Shown: in pieces, positions 27,297 to 36,348 of the stretch
Position numbering within the stretch: position 1 is the stretch's first letter
Layout: each line of letters begins with the position of its first letter
Assembly: GCF_001653715.1 (NCBI RefSeq)
Contig: NZ_LWHQ01000010.1
Coordinates: 124,578-188,577 of the forward strand
DNA: 64,000 bases
Reading direction: 5' to 3'
From: Methylobacterium platani
GTDB lineage: Bacteria > Pseudomonadota > Alphaproteobacteria > Rhizobiales > Beijerinckiaceae
Notes under the pieces: model-generated
Database searches by the model: none
Seen by the model: the letters and a program-made list of their open reading frames with translations, nothing else
What the model was told of the DNA's origin: nothing
Made by a program: the position numbers and the translations under genes

Positions 27297-29900
27297 TCAG
27301 CCGTCCTGCCCGTCCTCCAGCAGGATCTCGCGCTTGCCGGCATGGTTGGCGGGACCGACGATGCCCTCGCGCTCCATCCGCTCCATCAGCGAGGCCGCCC
27401 GGTTGTAGCCGATCTGCAGACGCCGCTGGATGTAGCTCGTCGACGCCTTCTTGTCGCGCAAGACCACCGCCACCGCCTGGTCGTAGACGTCCGCCGACGG
27501 GTCTCCGAAGCCGCCCTGATCCATGACCGGGGTGTCGGCCTCCTCCTCGCCCTCCTCGGCGGTGACCGCCTCGAGGTAGGACGGACGGCCCTGGCGCTTG
27601 AGGTGGGCCACCACCTGCTCGACCTCGTCGTCAGAGCAGAACGGCCCGTGCACCCGGGTCGTGCGCCCGCCGCCGGCCATGAACAGCATGTCGCCCTGGC
27701 CCAGCAGCTGCTCGGCCCCCATCTCGCCGAGGATCGTCCGCGAGTCGATCTTCGAGGTCACCTGGAACGAGATCCGGGTCGGGAAGTTCGCCTTGATTGT
27801 GCCGGTGATCACGTCCACCGACGGACGCTGCGTCGCCATGATCAGGTGCAGGCCCGCCGCCCGCGCCATCTGGGCGAGGCGCTGGATCGCCCCTTCGATG
27901 TCCTTGCCCGCCACCATCATCAGGTCGGCCATCTCGTCGACCACGATCACGATGTAGGGGAGCGGGGCGAGATCCATCATCTCGTCCTCGTAGATCGCCT
28001 CGCCGGTCTCGCGGTCGAAGCCGGTCTGGACCGTGCGGGTGATCACCTCGCCGCGCGCGCGCGCCTCCGCCACCCGGGCGTTGAAGCCGTCGATGTTGCG
28101 CACGCCCAGCTTCGACATCTTCTTGTAGCGCTCCTCCATCTCGCGCACCGCCCATTTGAGGGCGATGACCGCCTTCTTGGGGTCGGTGACGACGGGCGAG
28201 AGCAGGTGCGGGATGCCGTCGTAGACCGAGAGCTCCAGCATCTTGGGATCGACCATGATCAGGCGGCACTCCTCCGGGGTCATCCGGTAGAGCAGCGACA
28301 GGATCATGGTGTTGATGGCGACCGACTTGCCCGAGCCGGTGGTACCGGCGACGAGCAGGTGGGGCATGCGGGCGAGATCGGCGATGATCGCCTCGCCGCC
28401 GATGTTTTTTCCCAAGCAGAGCGCGAGCTTCTGCTTGGTCTCGGCGAAGGCCGGCGAGGCCAGGAGCTCGCGCAGGTACACCGTCTCGCGGCGCGCGTTC
28501 GGCAGCTCGATGCCGATGGCGTTGCGGCCCTGCACGACGGCGACGCGGGCGGAGATGGCGGACATCGAGCGGGCGATGTCGTCGGCGAGCGAGATGACGC
28601 GGCTCGACTTGGTGCCCGGCGCCGGCTCCAGCTCGTAGAGCGTGACGACGGGGCCCGGCCGCACGGCCAGGATCTCCCCGCGCACGCCGAAATCCTCCAG
28701 CGTCGATTCGAGCAGGGTGGCGTTCTGCTCGAGCGCGTCGGTCGACACCGCGGCGCTCGGCGCCGGGTGGCGCGGCTCGGCGAGCAGCGTCAGCGCCGGC
28801 AGCTCGTAGGCATCCGGCGAGGCCGGAACGGGAGCCGGCGCGCGGCGGGTCTGGATTGGCGGGGGAGGGGGCGCGACCCGGCCTCGGCCGGCGGGCTCCG
28901 GGCCGTCCTCCTCGTCCGCCGCATCGTCGTCGAGTGCCGGCTCGGCCCGGCGCGGGGCCTCGACCCGGCGCGGCGCTCCGTCCGCGAAGACAGGCTCGCG
29001 CCGACCCGTCCGGGCGGGACGCTCGGGACCCGCCTCGGGCTCGTTCCAGGCCTCCGCGTCGCCGGGCTCGGCGAAGGCGCGCCGGGCGGCGAGCGCCGGG
29101 GAGTTGCCGGAATAGGGATCGGCGGCACCACCGCGCCAGGAGCCGTCGCGCACCGCCTCGATCTTCTGCGCCACGGCGGTGCGGGCGCTGATGGCGAGGT
29201 GGGCGAGCGCCCCGAGGGAGGTCAGCCCCAGGCCGGGCGATTCGTCGTCGTGGGGGGCCGGCGCGCGGCGGCCCTGCCGCTCGTCGTAGCGGCTCACCAC
29301 CGGGGCGAAGGACTCCGCCTCGTCGTCGCCGTCCTCGTCCTCGATCAGCCCGAAGCCGCAGGCGCCGGTGAGGCTCACCACCGCGACCGCCGCGTAGAGG
29401 AAGCCCGCGAAGGCGCCCGCCGGCCCGGCGATCGCCTTGGCGGCGGCCAGCAGCGCGTCGCCGGCGACGCCGCCGAGGCCGGTCGGCAGCGGCCAGCGCG
29501 CGGTCGGCGGCAGGGCGCTCGCCATGCCGCTCGCCGCGCCGAAGCCGATGATCCACAGCACCAGCCGCAATTGCAGCCGCGCCAGCCGGTGGGTGCGCAG
29601 CAACCGCATCCCCCACACCGCCGGCGGCAGCGCGAAGGCGAGCGCGCCGAGACCGAGGAGCTGCATCCCGAGATCCGACACCACCGCGCCGCCGAAGCCG
29701 AGCAGGTTGCGGGCCGTGCGCGAGGTAGCGTGGTTGAGGCTCGGGTCGTCGATCGACCAGGTCGCCAGGGCCACCGTGAAGCACGCCGCTCCGACGAGCA
29801 GGGACAGGCCGGTGACCTCAGTCGCCCGCCGCGTCAGGAACGCGCGGAGCGTGTCGATGAGGCCATCGTAGGGCGATGCCGAGCGACGAAGCGAACGCAT
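27297..29900 (-). CDS. ftsK: DNA translocase FtsK
   Basis: An 867-residue septal DNA pump that clears chromosome termini and activates XerCD at dif. Residues ~25-190 contain four membrane segments; a Pro/Ala/Arg-rich linker runs to about 400; then come the alpha and beta motor domains with Walker [10 protein letters not shown] at about 517-525 and Walker [14 protein letters not shown]; the C-terminal ~65 residues are the gamma winged helix ([30 protein letters not shown]) that reads KOPS. ATG at 29900 was preferred over longer in-frame starts because the N-terminal helix begins just after it. Confidence 0.96.
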   Translation of the reverse strand: MRSLRRSASPYDGLIDTLRAFLTRRATEVTGLSLLVGAACFTVALATWSIDDPSLNHATSRTARNLLGFGGAVVSDLGMQLLGLGALAFALPPAVWGMRLLRTHRLARLQLRLVLWIIGFGAASGMASALPPTARWPLPTGLGGVAGDALLAAAKAIAGPAGAFAGFLYAAVAVVSLTGACGFGLIEDEDGDDEAESFAPVVSRYDERQGRRAPAPHDDESPGLGLTSLGALAHLAISARTAVAQKIEAVRDGSWRGGAADPYSGNSPALAARRAFAEPGDAEAWNEPEAGPERPARTGRREPVFADGAPRRVEAPRRAEPALDDDAADEEDGPEPAGRGRVAPPPPPIQTRRAPAPVPASPDAYELPALTLLAEPRHPAPSAAVSTDALEQNATLLESTLEDFGVRGEILAVRPGPVVTLYELEPAPGTKSSRVISLADDIARSMSAISARVAVVQGRNAIGIELPNARRETVYLRELLASPAFAETKQKLALCLGKNIGGEAIIADLARMPHLLVAGTTGSGKSVAINTMILSLLYRMTPEECRLIMVDPKMLELSVYDGIPHLLSPVVTDPKKAVIALKWAVREMEERYKKMSKLGVRNIDGFNARVAEARARGEVITRTVQTGFDRETGEAIYEDEMMDLAPLPYIVIVVDEMADLMMVAGKDIEGAIQRLAQMARAAGLHLIMATQRPSVDVITGTIKANFPTRISFQVTSKIDSRTILGEMGAEQLLGQGDMLFMAGGGRTTRVHGPFCSDDEVEQVVAHLKRQGRPSYLEAVTAEEGEEEADTPVMDQGGFGDPSADVYDQAVAVVLRDKKASTSYIQRRLQIGYNRAASLMERMEREGIVGPANHAGKREILLEDGQDG

Positions 29901-30081
29901 GCGGGACAAGGACCGGTTACGCGAAACTGGACCATGAGGATGCGGCGGTGCGGTTAATGCCCATTTAAGGCTAACCGCCTGTTGCGGCATCGCGGGAGAG
30001 CGGCGCGAAGGCGCTGGATCTGCTAGGGTTTCCGGCGGATCGGTGGAATCGGCCCCTCACCGATGCCGCGCGAGGCCTCCC

Positions 30082-30507
30082 ATGCCCGATCCCGTCCTGC
30101 CCGATCCCGTCCTGCCCGATCCCGAGACCGCACATGCGGCCCGGACCTTCCTGCACCACATCGCCGGGCGCTATCCGGTGAAGGAGACCGTGCTGTTCGG
30201 CAGCCGGGCCCGCGGCACGCACGGCACCGACAGCGACGCCGACCTCGCGGTGATCCTGCACGGCCCCCCCGGTAAGCGGTACCGGATCGCGGGCGAGATG
30301 GCGGAGATCGCCTTCATGGTGATGCTGGAAACCGGGATTCTGGTCCAGGCGGTCCCGCTGTGGGAGGACGAGTTCGAGCGGCCGGAGGCCTTCAGCAATC
30401 CTGGGTTGATCGATGATATCAGGAGTGAAGGGGTCACGATCGACGTGGTGCCGGCCTACGGCTCCCGCCCGCTGAAAGACACTTTCACTGATGCCGATCG
30501 ATCTTGA
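30082..30507 (+). CDS. Nucleotidyltransferase-domain protein (MNT family)
   Basis: A 141-residue minimal nucleotidyltransferase. The polymerase-beta signature GSRARGTHGTDSDADLAVIL holds Gly-Ser and two metal-binding Asp residues; a third acidic position is likely in the following strands. MNT proteins usually pair with a HEPN toxin (HepT) and AMPylate or block it, but no HEPN gene is adjacent: upstream is intergenic and downstream is a convergent unrelated gene. ATG at 30082 starts within a 15-bp tandem repeat encoding PDPVL-PDPVL-PDPET. The 3' end overlaps the convergent gene by 52 bases. Confidence 0.8.
   Translation: MPDPVLPDPVLPDPETAHAARTFLHHIAGRYPVKETVLFGSRARGTHGTDSDADLAVILHGPPGKRYRIAGEMAEIAFMVMLETGILVQAVPLWEDEFERPEAFSNPGLIDDIRSEGVTIDVVPAYGSRPLKDTFTDADRS
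30085..30126 (+). repeat. 15-bp coding tandem repeat
   Basis: Two perfect 15-bp units (CCCGATCCCGTCCTG, at 30085 and 30100) and a partial third encode PDPVL repeats right after the start codon, a likely site of length variation. Confidence 0.85.
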
Positions 30508-30917
30508 TTTTTGAGCGAAAAGGTATCGGTCTCGCCGTCGGCACTCCAGGCAATCTGAAAATCGATCTGCAGGTTGTGACTCGTCTTCCACGCGACGGCG
30601 GGGCCGCTCCGCGAGCAGTCCCCCGTAAACACCGCGTATCCGTCGTCCAGGGCATGCGCGCGGCTATCGGTTGCTTGCAGGATCGCGACCGTGTCGGAGC
30701 AGTAGGGAGCGAGAAACTGTCCGCCTTCGCGGCGTATAATTACCGCCACCATCTGCCCGTCCGGTGATGGATAGAGTTGGATCGCTGGTTGATCCCCTGC
30801 GCGATTCAGTGCTCGCATAAGACAAACACCACCGTACCCCAAGACAGCCACCACGCCGACGAGAATGAGCAGCCGGCGTAGGGTCGAAAAGACCGAGCCG
30901 AAGACGGTACTTCTCAC
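30456..30917 (-). CDS. Unknown single-pass membrane protein
   Basis: A 153-residue protein with one membrane segment at about residues 15-36 (LLILVGVVAVLGYGGVCLM) and a soluble, probably periplasmic, domain of ~115 residues containing two Cys (APYCSD and FTGDCSR) that could form a disulfide. No family recognised. Its DNA is visibly less GC-rich and its codons less G/C-ended than its neighbours, which suggests recent acquisition. The GTG start at 30917 has GAGGG upstream. The 3' end overlaps the nucleotidyltransferase gene by 52 bases, so the C-terminus or one of the genes may be misjudged. Confidence 0.6.
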   Translation of the reverse strand: MRSTVFGSVFSTLRRLLILVGVVAVLGYGGVCLMRALNRAGDQPAIQLYPSPDGQMVAVIIRREGGQFLAPYCSDTVAILQATDSRAHALDDGYAVFTGDCSRSGPAVAWKTSHNLQIDFQIAWSADGETDTFSLKNQDRSASVKVSFSGREP

Positions 30918-31040
30918 TGCCGGCCCTCGGATATCATCAGGGTAATGCGCTCGACCCAGCGGTAGCCTTGCGCCGGCGCTCCATCGAGGTCCGGGCCGGC
31001 GGCAGTCTCTGTCAACCTAAGATAAATCGTACCCTGACGT

Positions 31041-31072
31041 AAGAAAGCCCCGGCGCCGTCGCACCGGGGCTT
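31041..31072 (-). terminator. Terminator of glnK-amtB operon
   Basis: On the minus strand AAGCCCCGG and CCGGGGCTT form a 9-bp stem with a 10-base loop, followed by TTTCTT. It lies about 46 bases beyond the amtB stop. Confidence 0.75.
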
Positions 31073-31117
31073 CCCGCATTCCGACGAGCCGGGGCGCGCA
31101 CGCCCCGGCTCCGCGTC

Positions 31118-32620
31118 TCAGTAGTTGTAGGCCCGCTCGCCGTGATCGGCGAGATCGAGGCCCTCGCGCTCCTCGTCCTGGGTCACGCGCAGGCCGACCA
31201 CCACGTCGACGATCTTGTAGAGGATCGCCGAGCCGATGCCCGACCACAGGATGGTGAAGCCGACCGCCTTGGCCTGGGACAGGAAGGCCGGGCCGAACTC
31301 GTAGGCCGCGGCCACCAGCTCGCCGGGCTTCGCCGCGTAGTCGGGGGCGCCGACGCCGCCGAGGGCCGGGTTGACCAGGATGCCGGTGGCGAGCGCGCCC
31401 AGGATGCCGCCGACGCAGTGCACGCCGAAGACGTCGAGGGAGTCGTCGTAGCCGAGCGCGTTCTTGACGGTCGAGCACATCACGAAGCAGACGGCGCCGG
31501 CGACGAGGCCGAGCACGATCGAGCCCATCGGGCCGGCGAAGCCGCAGGCCGGGGTGATCGCGACGAGGCCGGCGACCGCGCCCGAGAGCATGCCGAGCAG
31601 CGAGGGCTTGCCCTTGGCGGCCCACTCCACGAACAGCCAGGACAGGCCGGCCGCCGCGGTGGCCACGAAGGTGTTGATCATCGCGAGCGCGGCCGAGCCG
31701 TTGGCCTCGAGGTTGGAGCCGGCGTTGAAGCCGAACCAGCCGACCCAGAGCAGCGCGGCGCCGATCATCGTCATGGTCAGCGAGTGCGGGGCGAGCAGGT
31801 CGCGGCCGTAGCCGATACGCTTGCCGATCATCAGGCAGCCGACGATGCCGGCGATGCCCGCGTTGATGTGGACCACGGTGCCGCCGGCGAAGTCGAGGGC
31901 GCCCCACTTGAACAGCAGGCCGGCATCGGCGTTGACGGCGTCGAGCGCGTCCTGGGCCGCCTTCTTGGAGGCCTCGTCGGTGGCGGCAGCCAGCGCCTTG
32001 GCGGCGTTGCCGACCGCATCGGGGCCGCCCCAGTACCAGACCATGTGGGCCATCGGGAAGTAGATGAAGATCAGCCACAGCGTGCAGAACAGCAGCAGGG
32101 CCGAGAACTTCATACGCTCCGCGAAGGCGCCGACGATCAGCGCCGGGGTGATCATCGCGAACGTCATCTGGAAGCAGATGTAGACGTATTCGGGGATGAC
32201 GACGCCGTTCGAGAACGTCGCCGCGACCGAGTTGGCGTCGACGCCGCGCAGGAACGCCTTCGAGAAGCCGCCGACGAAGTCGTTGAGCCCGCCGCCGTTG
32301 GTGAAGGCGAGGCTGTAGCCGAAGAACACCCAGATGATGCAGGCGAGGCAGACGATGGCGAAGACCTGGGTCAGCAGCGACAGCATGTTCTTGGTGCGCA
32401 CGAGGCCGCCGTAGAACAGCGCCAGGCCCGGCACCGACATCATCAGCACCAGCGCGGACGAGATCAGCATCCAGGCGGTGTCGCCCTTGTTCGGCACCGG
32501 CGCCGCCGCCGCGGCCGGCGCGGCCTCGACGGTGGGCGTCTGCGCCAGGGACGGCTCCACCAGCAGAAGCGCCAGCGCGGCGCCTCCCAGGCCGAGAGCC
32601 AGGACGTTGCGAAGCTTCAT
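31118..32620 (-). CDS. amtB: Ammonium transporter
   Basis: A 500-residue inner-membrane Amt protein. A cleavable signal peptide (MKLRNVLALG...SLAQ) precedes eleven predicted membrane helices. The twin pore histidines are H251 (GGTVVHINAG) and H401 (FGVHCVGGILG). Between about residues 200 and 236 lies an Ala/Lys/Asp-rich extra loop not present in E. coli AmtB; such loops are seen in some alphaproteobacterial homologues. It moves ammonium or ammonia into the cell and is closed by GlnK binding. glnK lies 82 bases upstream on the same strand and they share a sigma-54 promoter. Confidence 0.97.
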   Translation of the reverse strand: MKLRNVLALGLGGAALALLLVEPSLAQTPTVEAAPAAAAAPVPNKGDTAWMLISSALVLMMSVPGLALFYGGLVRTKNMLSLLTQVFAIVCLACIIWVFFGYSLAFTNGGGLNDFVGGFSKAFLRGVDANSVAATFSNGVVIPEYVYICFQMTFAMITPALIVGAFAERMKFSALLLFCTLWLIFIYFPMAHMVWYWGGPDAVGNAAKALAAATDEASKKAAQDALDAVNADAGLLFKWGALDFAGGTVVHINAGIAGIVGCLMIGKRIGYGRDLLAPHSLTMTMIGAALLWVGWFGFNAGSNLEANGSAALAMINTFVATAAAGLSWLFVEWAAKGKPSLLGMLSGAVAGLVAITPACGFAGPMGSIVLGLVAGAVCFVMCSTVKNALGYDDSLDVFGVHCVGGILGALATGILVNPALGGVGAPDYAAKPGELVAAAYEFGPAFLSQAKAVGFTILWSGIGSAILYKIVDVVVGLRVTQDEEREGLDLADHGERAYNY

Positions 32621-32702
32621 GGAAGAGGAACTCCCGATGGGATCGAAGGCAATGACGGGAAAGGGGTGGCGGGGCGCTCGACGAGGCCCCGCCCGGACCG
32701 CC

Positions 32703-33188
<486 letters not shown>

Positions 33189-33298
33189 CTACGGACAAGC
33201 TGCCCGGTTCCTGGGCCGATTGCGGAGATTGAAGCCGCTCCCGGCGGCAATGCAGCTGAAAAAACCGCCAATTGCCCAACAGAGAGGCAGAAACCCGG

Positions 33299-34177
33299 TC
33301 AGGCCTCCGGCTCGGGGGCGACGCGCTTGCGGCGGATCATGCCTTCCTGCGCCACGGAAGCGACCAGGGTGCCGTCGCGGGTGAAGATCAGCCCGCGGGA
33401 GAAGCCGCAGCCGCCCGACGCGCTCGGGCTGTCCTGGGCGTAGAGCAGCCACTCGTCGGCCCGGAACGGCCGGTGGAACCACAGGGCGTGGTCGAGGCTC
33501 GCCGGCTGGATCTCGCTCTCGAACACCGTGCGGCCGTGGGGGCTGAGCGAGGTGTCGAGCAGCGTCATGTCGGAGGCGTAGGCCAGCACCGCCTGGTGGA
33601 TCGCCGGATCGTCCGGCAGGGGCGAGGTCGCCCGGATCCAGACGTGGAAGCGCGCCGGCCCGGGCTCGCGTGAGGCGTAGCGGGCGAGCTCGACCGGGCG
33701 CAGCTCGATCGGCCGCTCGCGCTCGAAATAGGCCCGCACCGGCTCGGGCATGCGCGGCAGCATCGAGGCCTTGAGGGCGCTTTCGCCCGGCAGGTCCTCG
33801 GGCATCGGCACCGCCGGCATCGTCGCCTGATGGTCGAAGCCCGGCTCCTCGACGTGGTAGGAGGCCGACATCGAGAAGATCGGGCGGCCGTGCTGGATCG
33901 CCACCACGCGGCGCGTGGTGAAGCTGCGGCCGTCGCGGATGCGGTCGACCTCGTAGACGATCGGCACCTTCGGGTCGCCGCCGAGCAGGAAATAGCCGTG
34001 GAGCGAGTGCGGCCGGCGCTCCGGCGGCACCGTCCGGGTCGCGGCGACGAGCGCCTGGCCGATCACCTGGCCGCCGAAGACCCGCTGCCAGCGATCCTTC
34101 GGCGAGCGACCGCGGAAGAGGTTCTGCTCCAGCGGCTCCAGGTCGAGGATGTCGAGGAGGTCGGCGACCGCGCGCAA
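33299..34177 (-). CDS. tesB: Acyl-CoA thioesterase II
   Basis: A 292-residue double-hotdog thioesterase that hydrolyses acyl-CoA to free acid and CoA. The first hotdog has VFGGQVIGQALVAA and HSLHGYFLLGGDP; the second has the catalytic-Asp segment YASDMTLLDTSL and DHALWFHRPF. The C-terminal GGCGFSRGLIFTRDG and SVAQEGMIR are typical. The TTG start at 34177 is inferred from the conserved N-terminus (LLDILDLEPLEQNLFRG); no strong ribosome-binding site is visible. It is divergent from the hydroxylase gene. Confidence 0.93.
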   Translation of the reverse strand: MRAVADLLDILDLEPLEQNLFRGRSPKDRWQRVFGGQVIGQALVAATRTVPPERRPHSLHGYFLLGGDPKVPIVYEVDRIRDGRSFTTRRVVAIQHGRPIFSMSASYHVEEPGFDHQATMPAVPMPEDLPGESALKASMLPRMPEPVRAYFERERPIELRPVELARYASREPGPARFHVWIRATSPLPDDPAIHQAVLAYASDMTLLDTSLSPHGRTVFESEIQPASLDHALWFHRPFRADEWLLYAQDSPSASGGCGFSRGLIFTRDGTLVASVAQEGMIRRKRVAPEPEA

Positions 34178-34302
34178 GGGACTATATCCGGGCTGGTGGA
34201 GGGGCGCGTAGCTGACGCAGGCCGATGCGCGCCGTCAAGCGACGCAGGGGTCCGCCTTGTGCTATGGCCTGCCCACCGGACGAGCAGCGGGCGAAGCGCG
34301 AC

Positions 34303-35589
34303 ATGGTGCAGGGTGACGGCGTGAGCGGGCGACGGGGCGCGGCGCGGGAGATCGTGGTCGCGGGCGGGGGATTGCCGGGGCTGGCCCTGGCGCTGGCGCT
34401 CCGCCAGGCCCTCGGCGAGGCGGTGCGGGTCACGGTCTGCGACCCGGCCTTCGCGCGCCGGGACGCCCCGGAAGGCGGGAGCGCCCCGCGGGACCTGCGC
34501 GCCTACGCGGTCGCGGCCGCGGCCCGGCGGATGCTCGAACGCCTCGGGGTCTGGGACGCGGTGCGCGCCGGTGCCCAGCCGATCACCGAGATGGTCATCA
34601 CCGACAGCCGGCTCGCCGATCCGGTACGGCCGACCTTCCTGACCTTCGAGGGCGAGGTGGCGGAAGGAGAGCCCTTCGCCCACATGGTCGAGGGCGGCGG
34701 CCTGCTGCGGGCGCTGCGCGACGCGGCGGACGCGGCCGGCGTGGTGCTGGAGGCGAGCCCGGTCCTCGCGGCGGTGCCGGAGACCGACGCGATCGTCGCG
34801 CGCCTGCCGGACGGGAGGCGGATCCGGGCCGACCTCGTGGTGGCGGCCGACGGCGCCCGCTCGCGCCTGCGCGAGGCCGCCGGCATCGGCTGGGTCGGCT
34901 GGTCCTATCCGCAATCCGGCATCGTCGCGACGGTGGCGCACGAGCGCGACCACGAGGGCCGGGCGATCGAGCACTTCCTGCCCTCCGGCCCCTTCGCGGT
35001 GCTGCCGCTGCCGCCGGGCGGCCCGCTCGGGCACCGTTCGTCGATCGTCTGGACCGAGCGGCAATCCGAGGTGCCGGCGCTCCTCGGCGGCGGGCCGGAC
35101 GAAGCGCTGATCGAAGTCGAGCGGCGCTTCGGCCTCGCGCTCGGTCGCCTCGCCCTCGAATCGCCCCTCCGGGCCTATCCGCTCTCCTTCGGGATCGCCC
35201 GCCGCTTCGGCGCCAGGCGCCTGCTGCTCCTCGGCGACGCCGCCCACGTCATCCACCCGATCGCCGGCCAGGGCCTGAACCTCGGCCTGCGCAGCGCCGC
35301 CGCCCTGGCGGAGGCGCTCGCCGACACGATGCGCCTCGGCCTCGACCCCGGCGGCCCGGAGGCGCTCGAGACCTACGAGCGCAGCCGCCGCTTCGACACC
35401 CTCGCGATGGGCGCGGCCACCGACGGTCTCAACCGGCTGTTCTCGACCGACGCCCTGCCGGTCCGCCTCGCCCGCGACCTCGGTCTCGGCCTCGTCGACC
35501 GGTTGCCGGGGCTGAAGCGGCTGTTCATCCGCGAGGCGGCGGGCCTGCGGGGGCGGCAGCCGCGGTTGATGCGGGGGGAGGCGTTGTAG
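34303..35589 (+). CDS. UbiH/UbiF/Coq6-type FAD-dependent hydroxylase
   Basis: A 428-residue flavoprotein monooxygenase. The N-terminal FAD-binding motif is VVAGGGLPGLALALAL, the middle DG motif is DLVVAADGARSRLREAAG, and the GD motif is LLLLGDAAHVIHPIAGQGLN. This is the set used by ubiquinone ring hydroxylases. Which ring carbon it hydroxylates cannot be told from sequence reading. ATG at 34303 is one of three in-frame starts (34225, 34264, 34303); the Arg-rich extensions look non-coding. It is divergent from tesB and convergent with the response regulator. Confidence 0.92.
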   Translation: MVQGDGVSGRRGAAREIVVAGGGLPGLALALALRQALGEAVRVTVCDPAFARRDAPEGGSAPRDLRAYAVAAAARRMLERLGVWDAVRAGAQPITEMVITDSRLADPVRPTFLTFEGEVAEGEPFAHMVEGGGLLRALRDAADAAGVVLEASPVLAAVPETDAIVARLPDGRRIRADLVVAADGARSRLREAAGIGWVGWSYPQSGIVATVAHERDHEGRAIEHFLPSGPFAVLPLPPGGPLGHRSSIVWTERQSEVPALLGGGPDEALIEVERRFGLALGRLALESPLRAYPLSFGIARRFGARRLLLLGDAAHVIHPIAGQGLNLGLRSAAALAEALADTMRLGLDPGGPEALETYERSRRFDTLAMGAATDGLNRLFSTDALPVRLARDLGLGLVDRLPGLKRLFIREAAGLRGRQPRLMRGEAL

Positions 35590-35630
35590 GGAACTGCTCT
35601 GGCCGGGCCGGCGGCTTCTCTATCCTCCAT

Positions 35631-35669
35631 CGTCGTCCCGGGACCGCGAAAGCGGAACCCGGAATGACG
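35631..35669. repeat. Palindromic intergenic repeat, copy 1
   Basis: A 39-base element starting CGTCGTCCCGGGACCG and ending CCCGGAATGACG, with complementary ends. A diverged second copy of equal length is at 47076-47114. Both lie between convergent genes. Confidence 0.8.
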
Positions 35670-35715
35670 TGGGGTTGCCAGACCGGTCGAGACCGACCGG
35701 GACATCGGCGAAAAT

Positions 35716-36348
35716 CTACCGCAGATCCCCCGCATGGCTGACCGCGAAATGCGTCAGCTCCGTCAGCGTCGCGAGCCCGAGGCGTTGGCGCAGGGCGGCG
35801 CAGGCATTGGTCACTGTCTTGTAGCTCACCGACAGATCCTCGGCGATCGCGGCGTAACCCCGGCCCTCGGCGAGCAGCGCCAGGACGCGGCGCTCGCGCG
35901 GGGTCAGGGTGCCGAGGAGCGAGCGGCGCGGATCGGCCTGCAGCAGGGCGACCTCGGTGGCGAGCTGTCCGTCGAGGTAGGGCCGCCCGGCGCGGACCTG
36001 CTCGTAGGCCCGCACCAGGTCGCCGGCGGGCGCGTCCTTGAGGACGTAGCCGACTGCGCCGGCGGCGAGCGCCCGGGCGACGATCGCCGGGTCGGCGTGC
36101 ATGCTGAACACCAGCACGCGGGTCGCCGGGACCCGCTTGCGCACCCGGCCGACCAGCGCCAGGCCGGCGAGCTCGCGGCCCGGGAAGGCGAGGTCGATCA
36201 CGGCGACGTGGGGCCGGTGGCGCAGGACGGCGCGGTAGCCCTCCGGCAGGCCGGCGGCAGCCCAGACCTCGGCCCCCGCATCCTCGAGCAGGCGCCGGGC
36301 GCCCTGGAGCACGATCGGGTGGTCGTCGACCACGACGACGCGGGTCAC
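35716..36348 (-). CDS. NarL/LuxR-type response regulator
   Basis: A 210-residue two-component regulator. The receiver domain has the acidic pair VVVDDHP, phospho-acceptor D52 (AVIDLAFPG) and K104 (YVLKDAPAG). The C-terminal LuxR helix-turn-helix covers about residues 145-205 (LTPRERRVLALLAEGRGYAA). The GTG start overlaps the kinase stop (GTGA), so it is made together with the kinase upstream. Likely target: the TonB receptor gene in the same cluster, which is inference. Confidence 0.92.
   Translation of the reverse strand: MTRVVVVDDHPIVLQGARRLLEDAGAEVWAAAGLPEGYRAVLRHRPHVAVIDLAFPGRELAGLALVGRVRKRVPATRVLVFSMHADPAIVARALAAGAVGYVLKDAPAGDLVRAYEQVRAGRPYLDGQLATEVALLQADPRRSLLGTLTPRERRVLALLAEGRGYAAIAEDLSVSYKTVTNACAALRQRLGLATLTELTHFAVSHAGDLR

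Noticed and set aside
31010-31015. TTGACA on the minus strand upstream of the gene at 30456-30917
   Set aside because: No acceptable -10 at 16-18 bases; chance hexamer not supported as a promoter.
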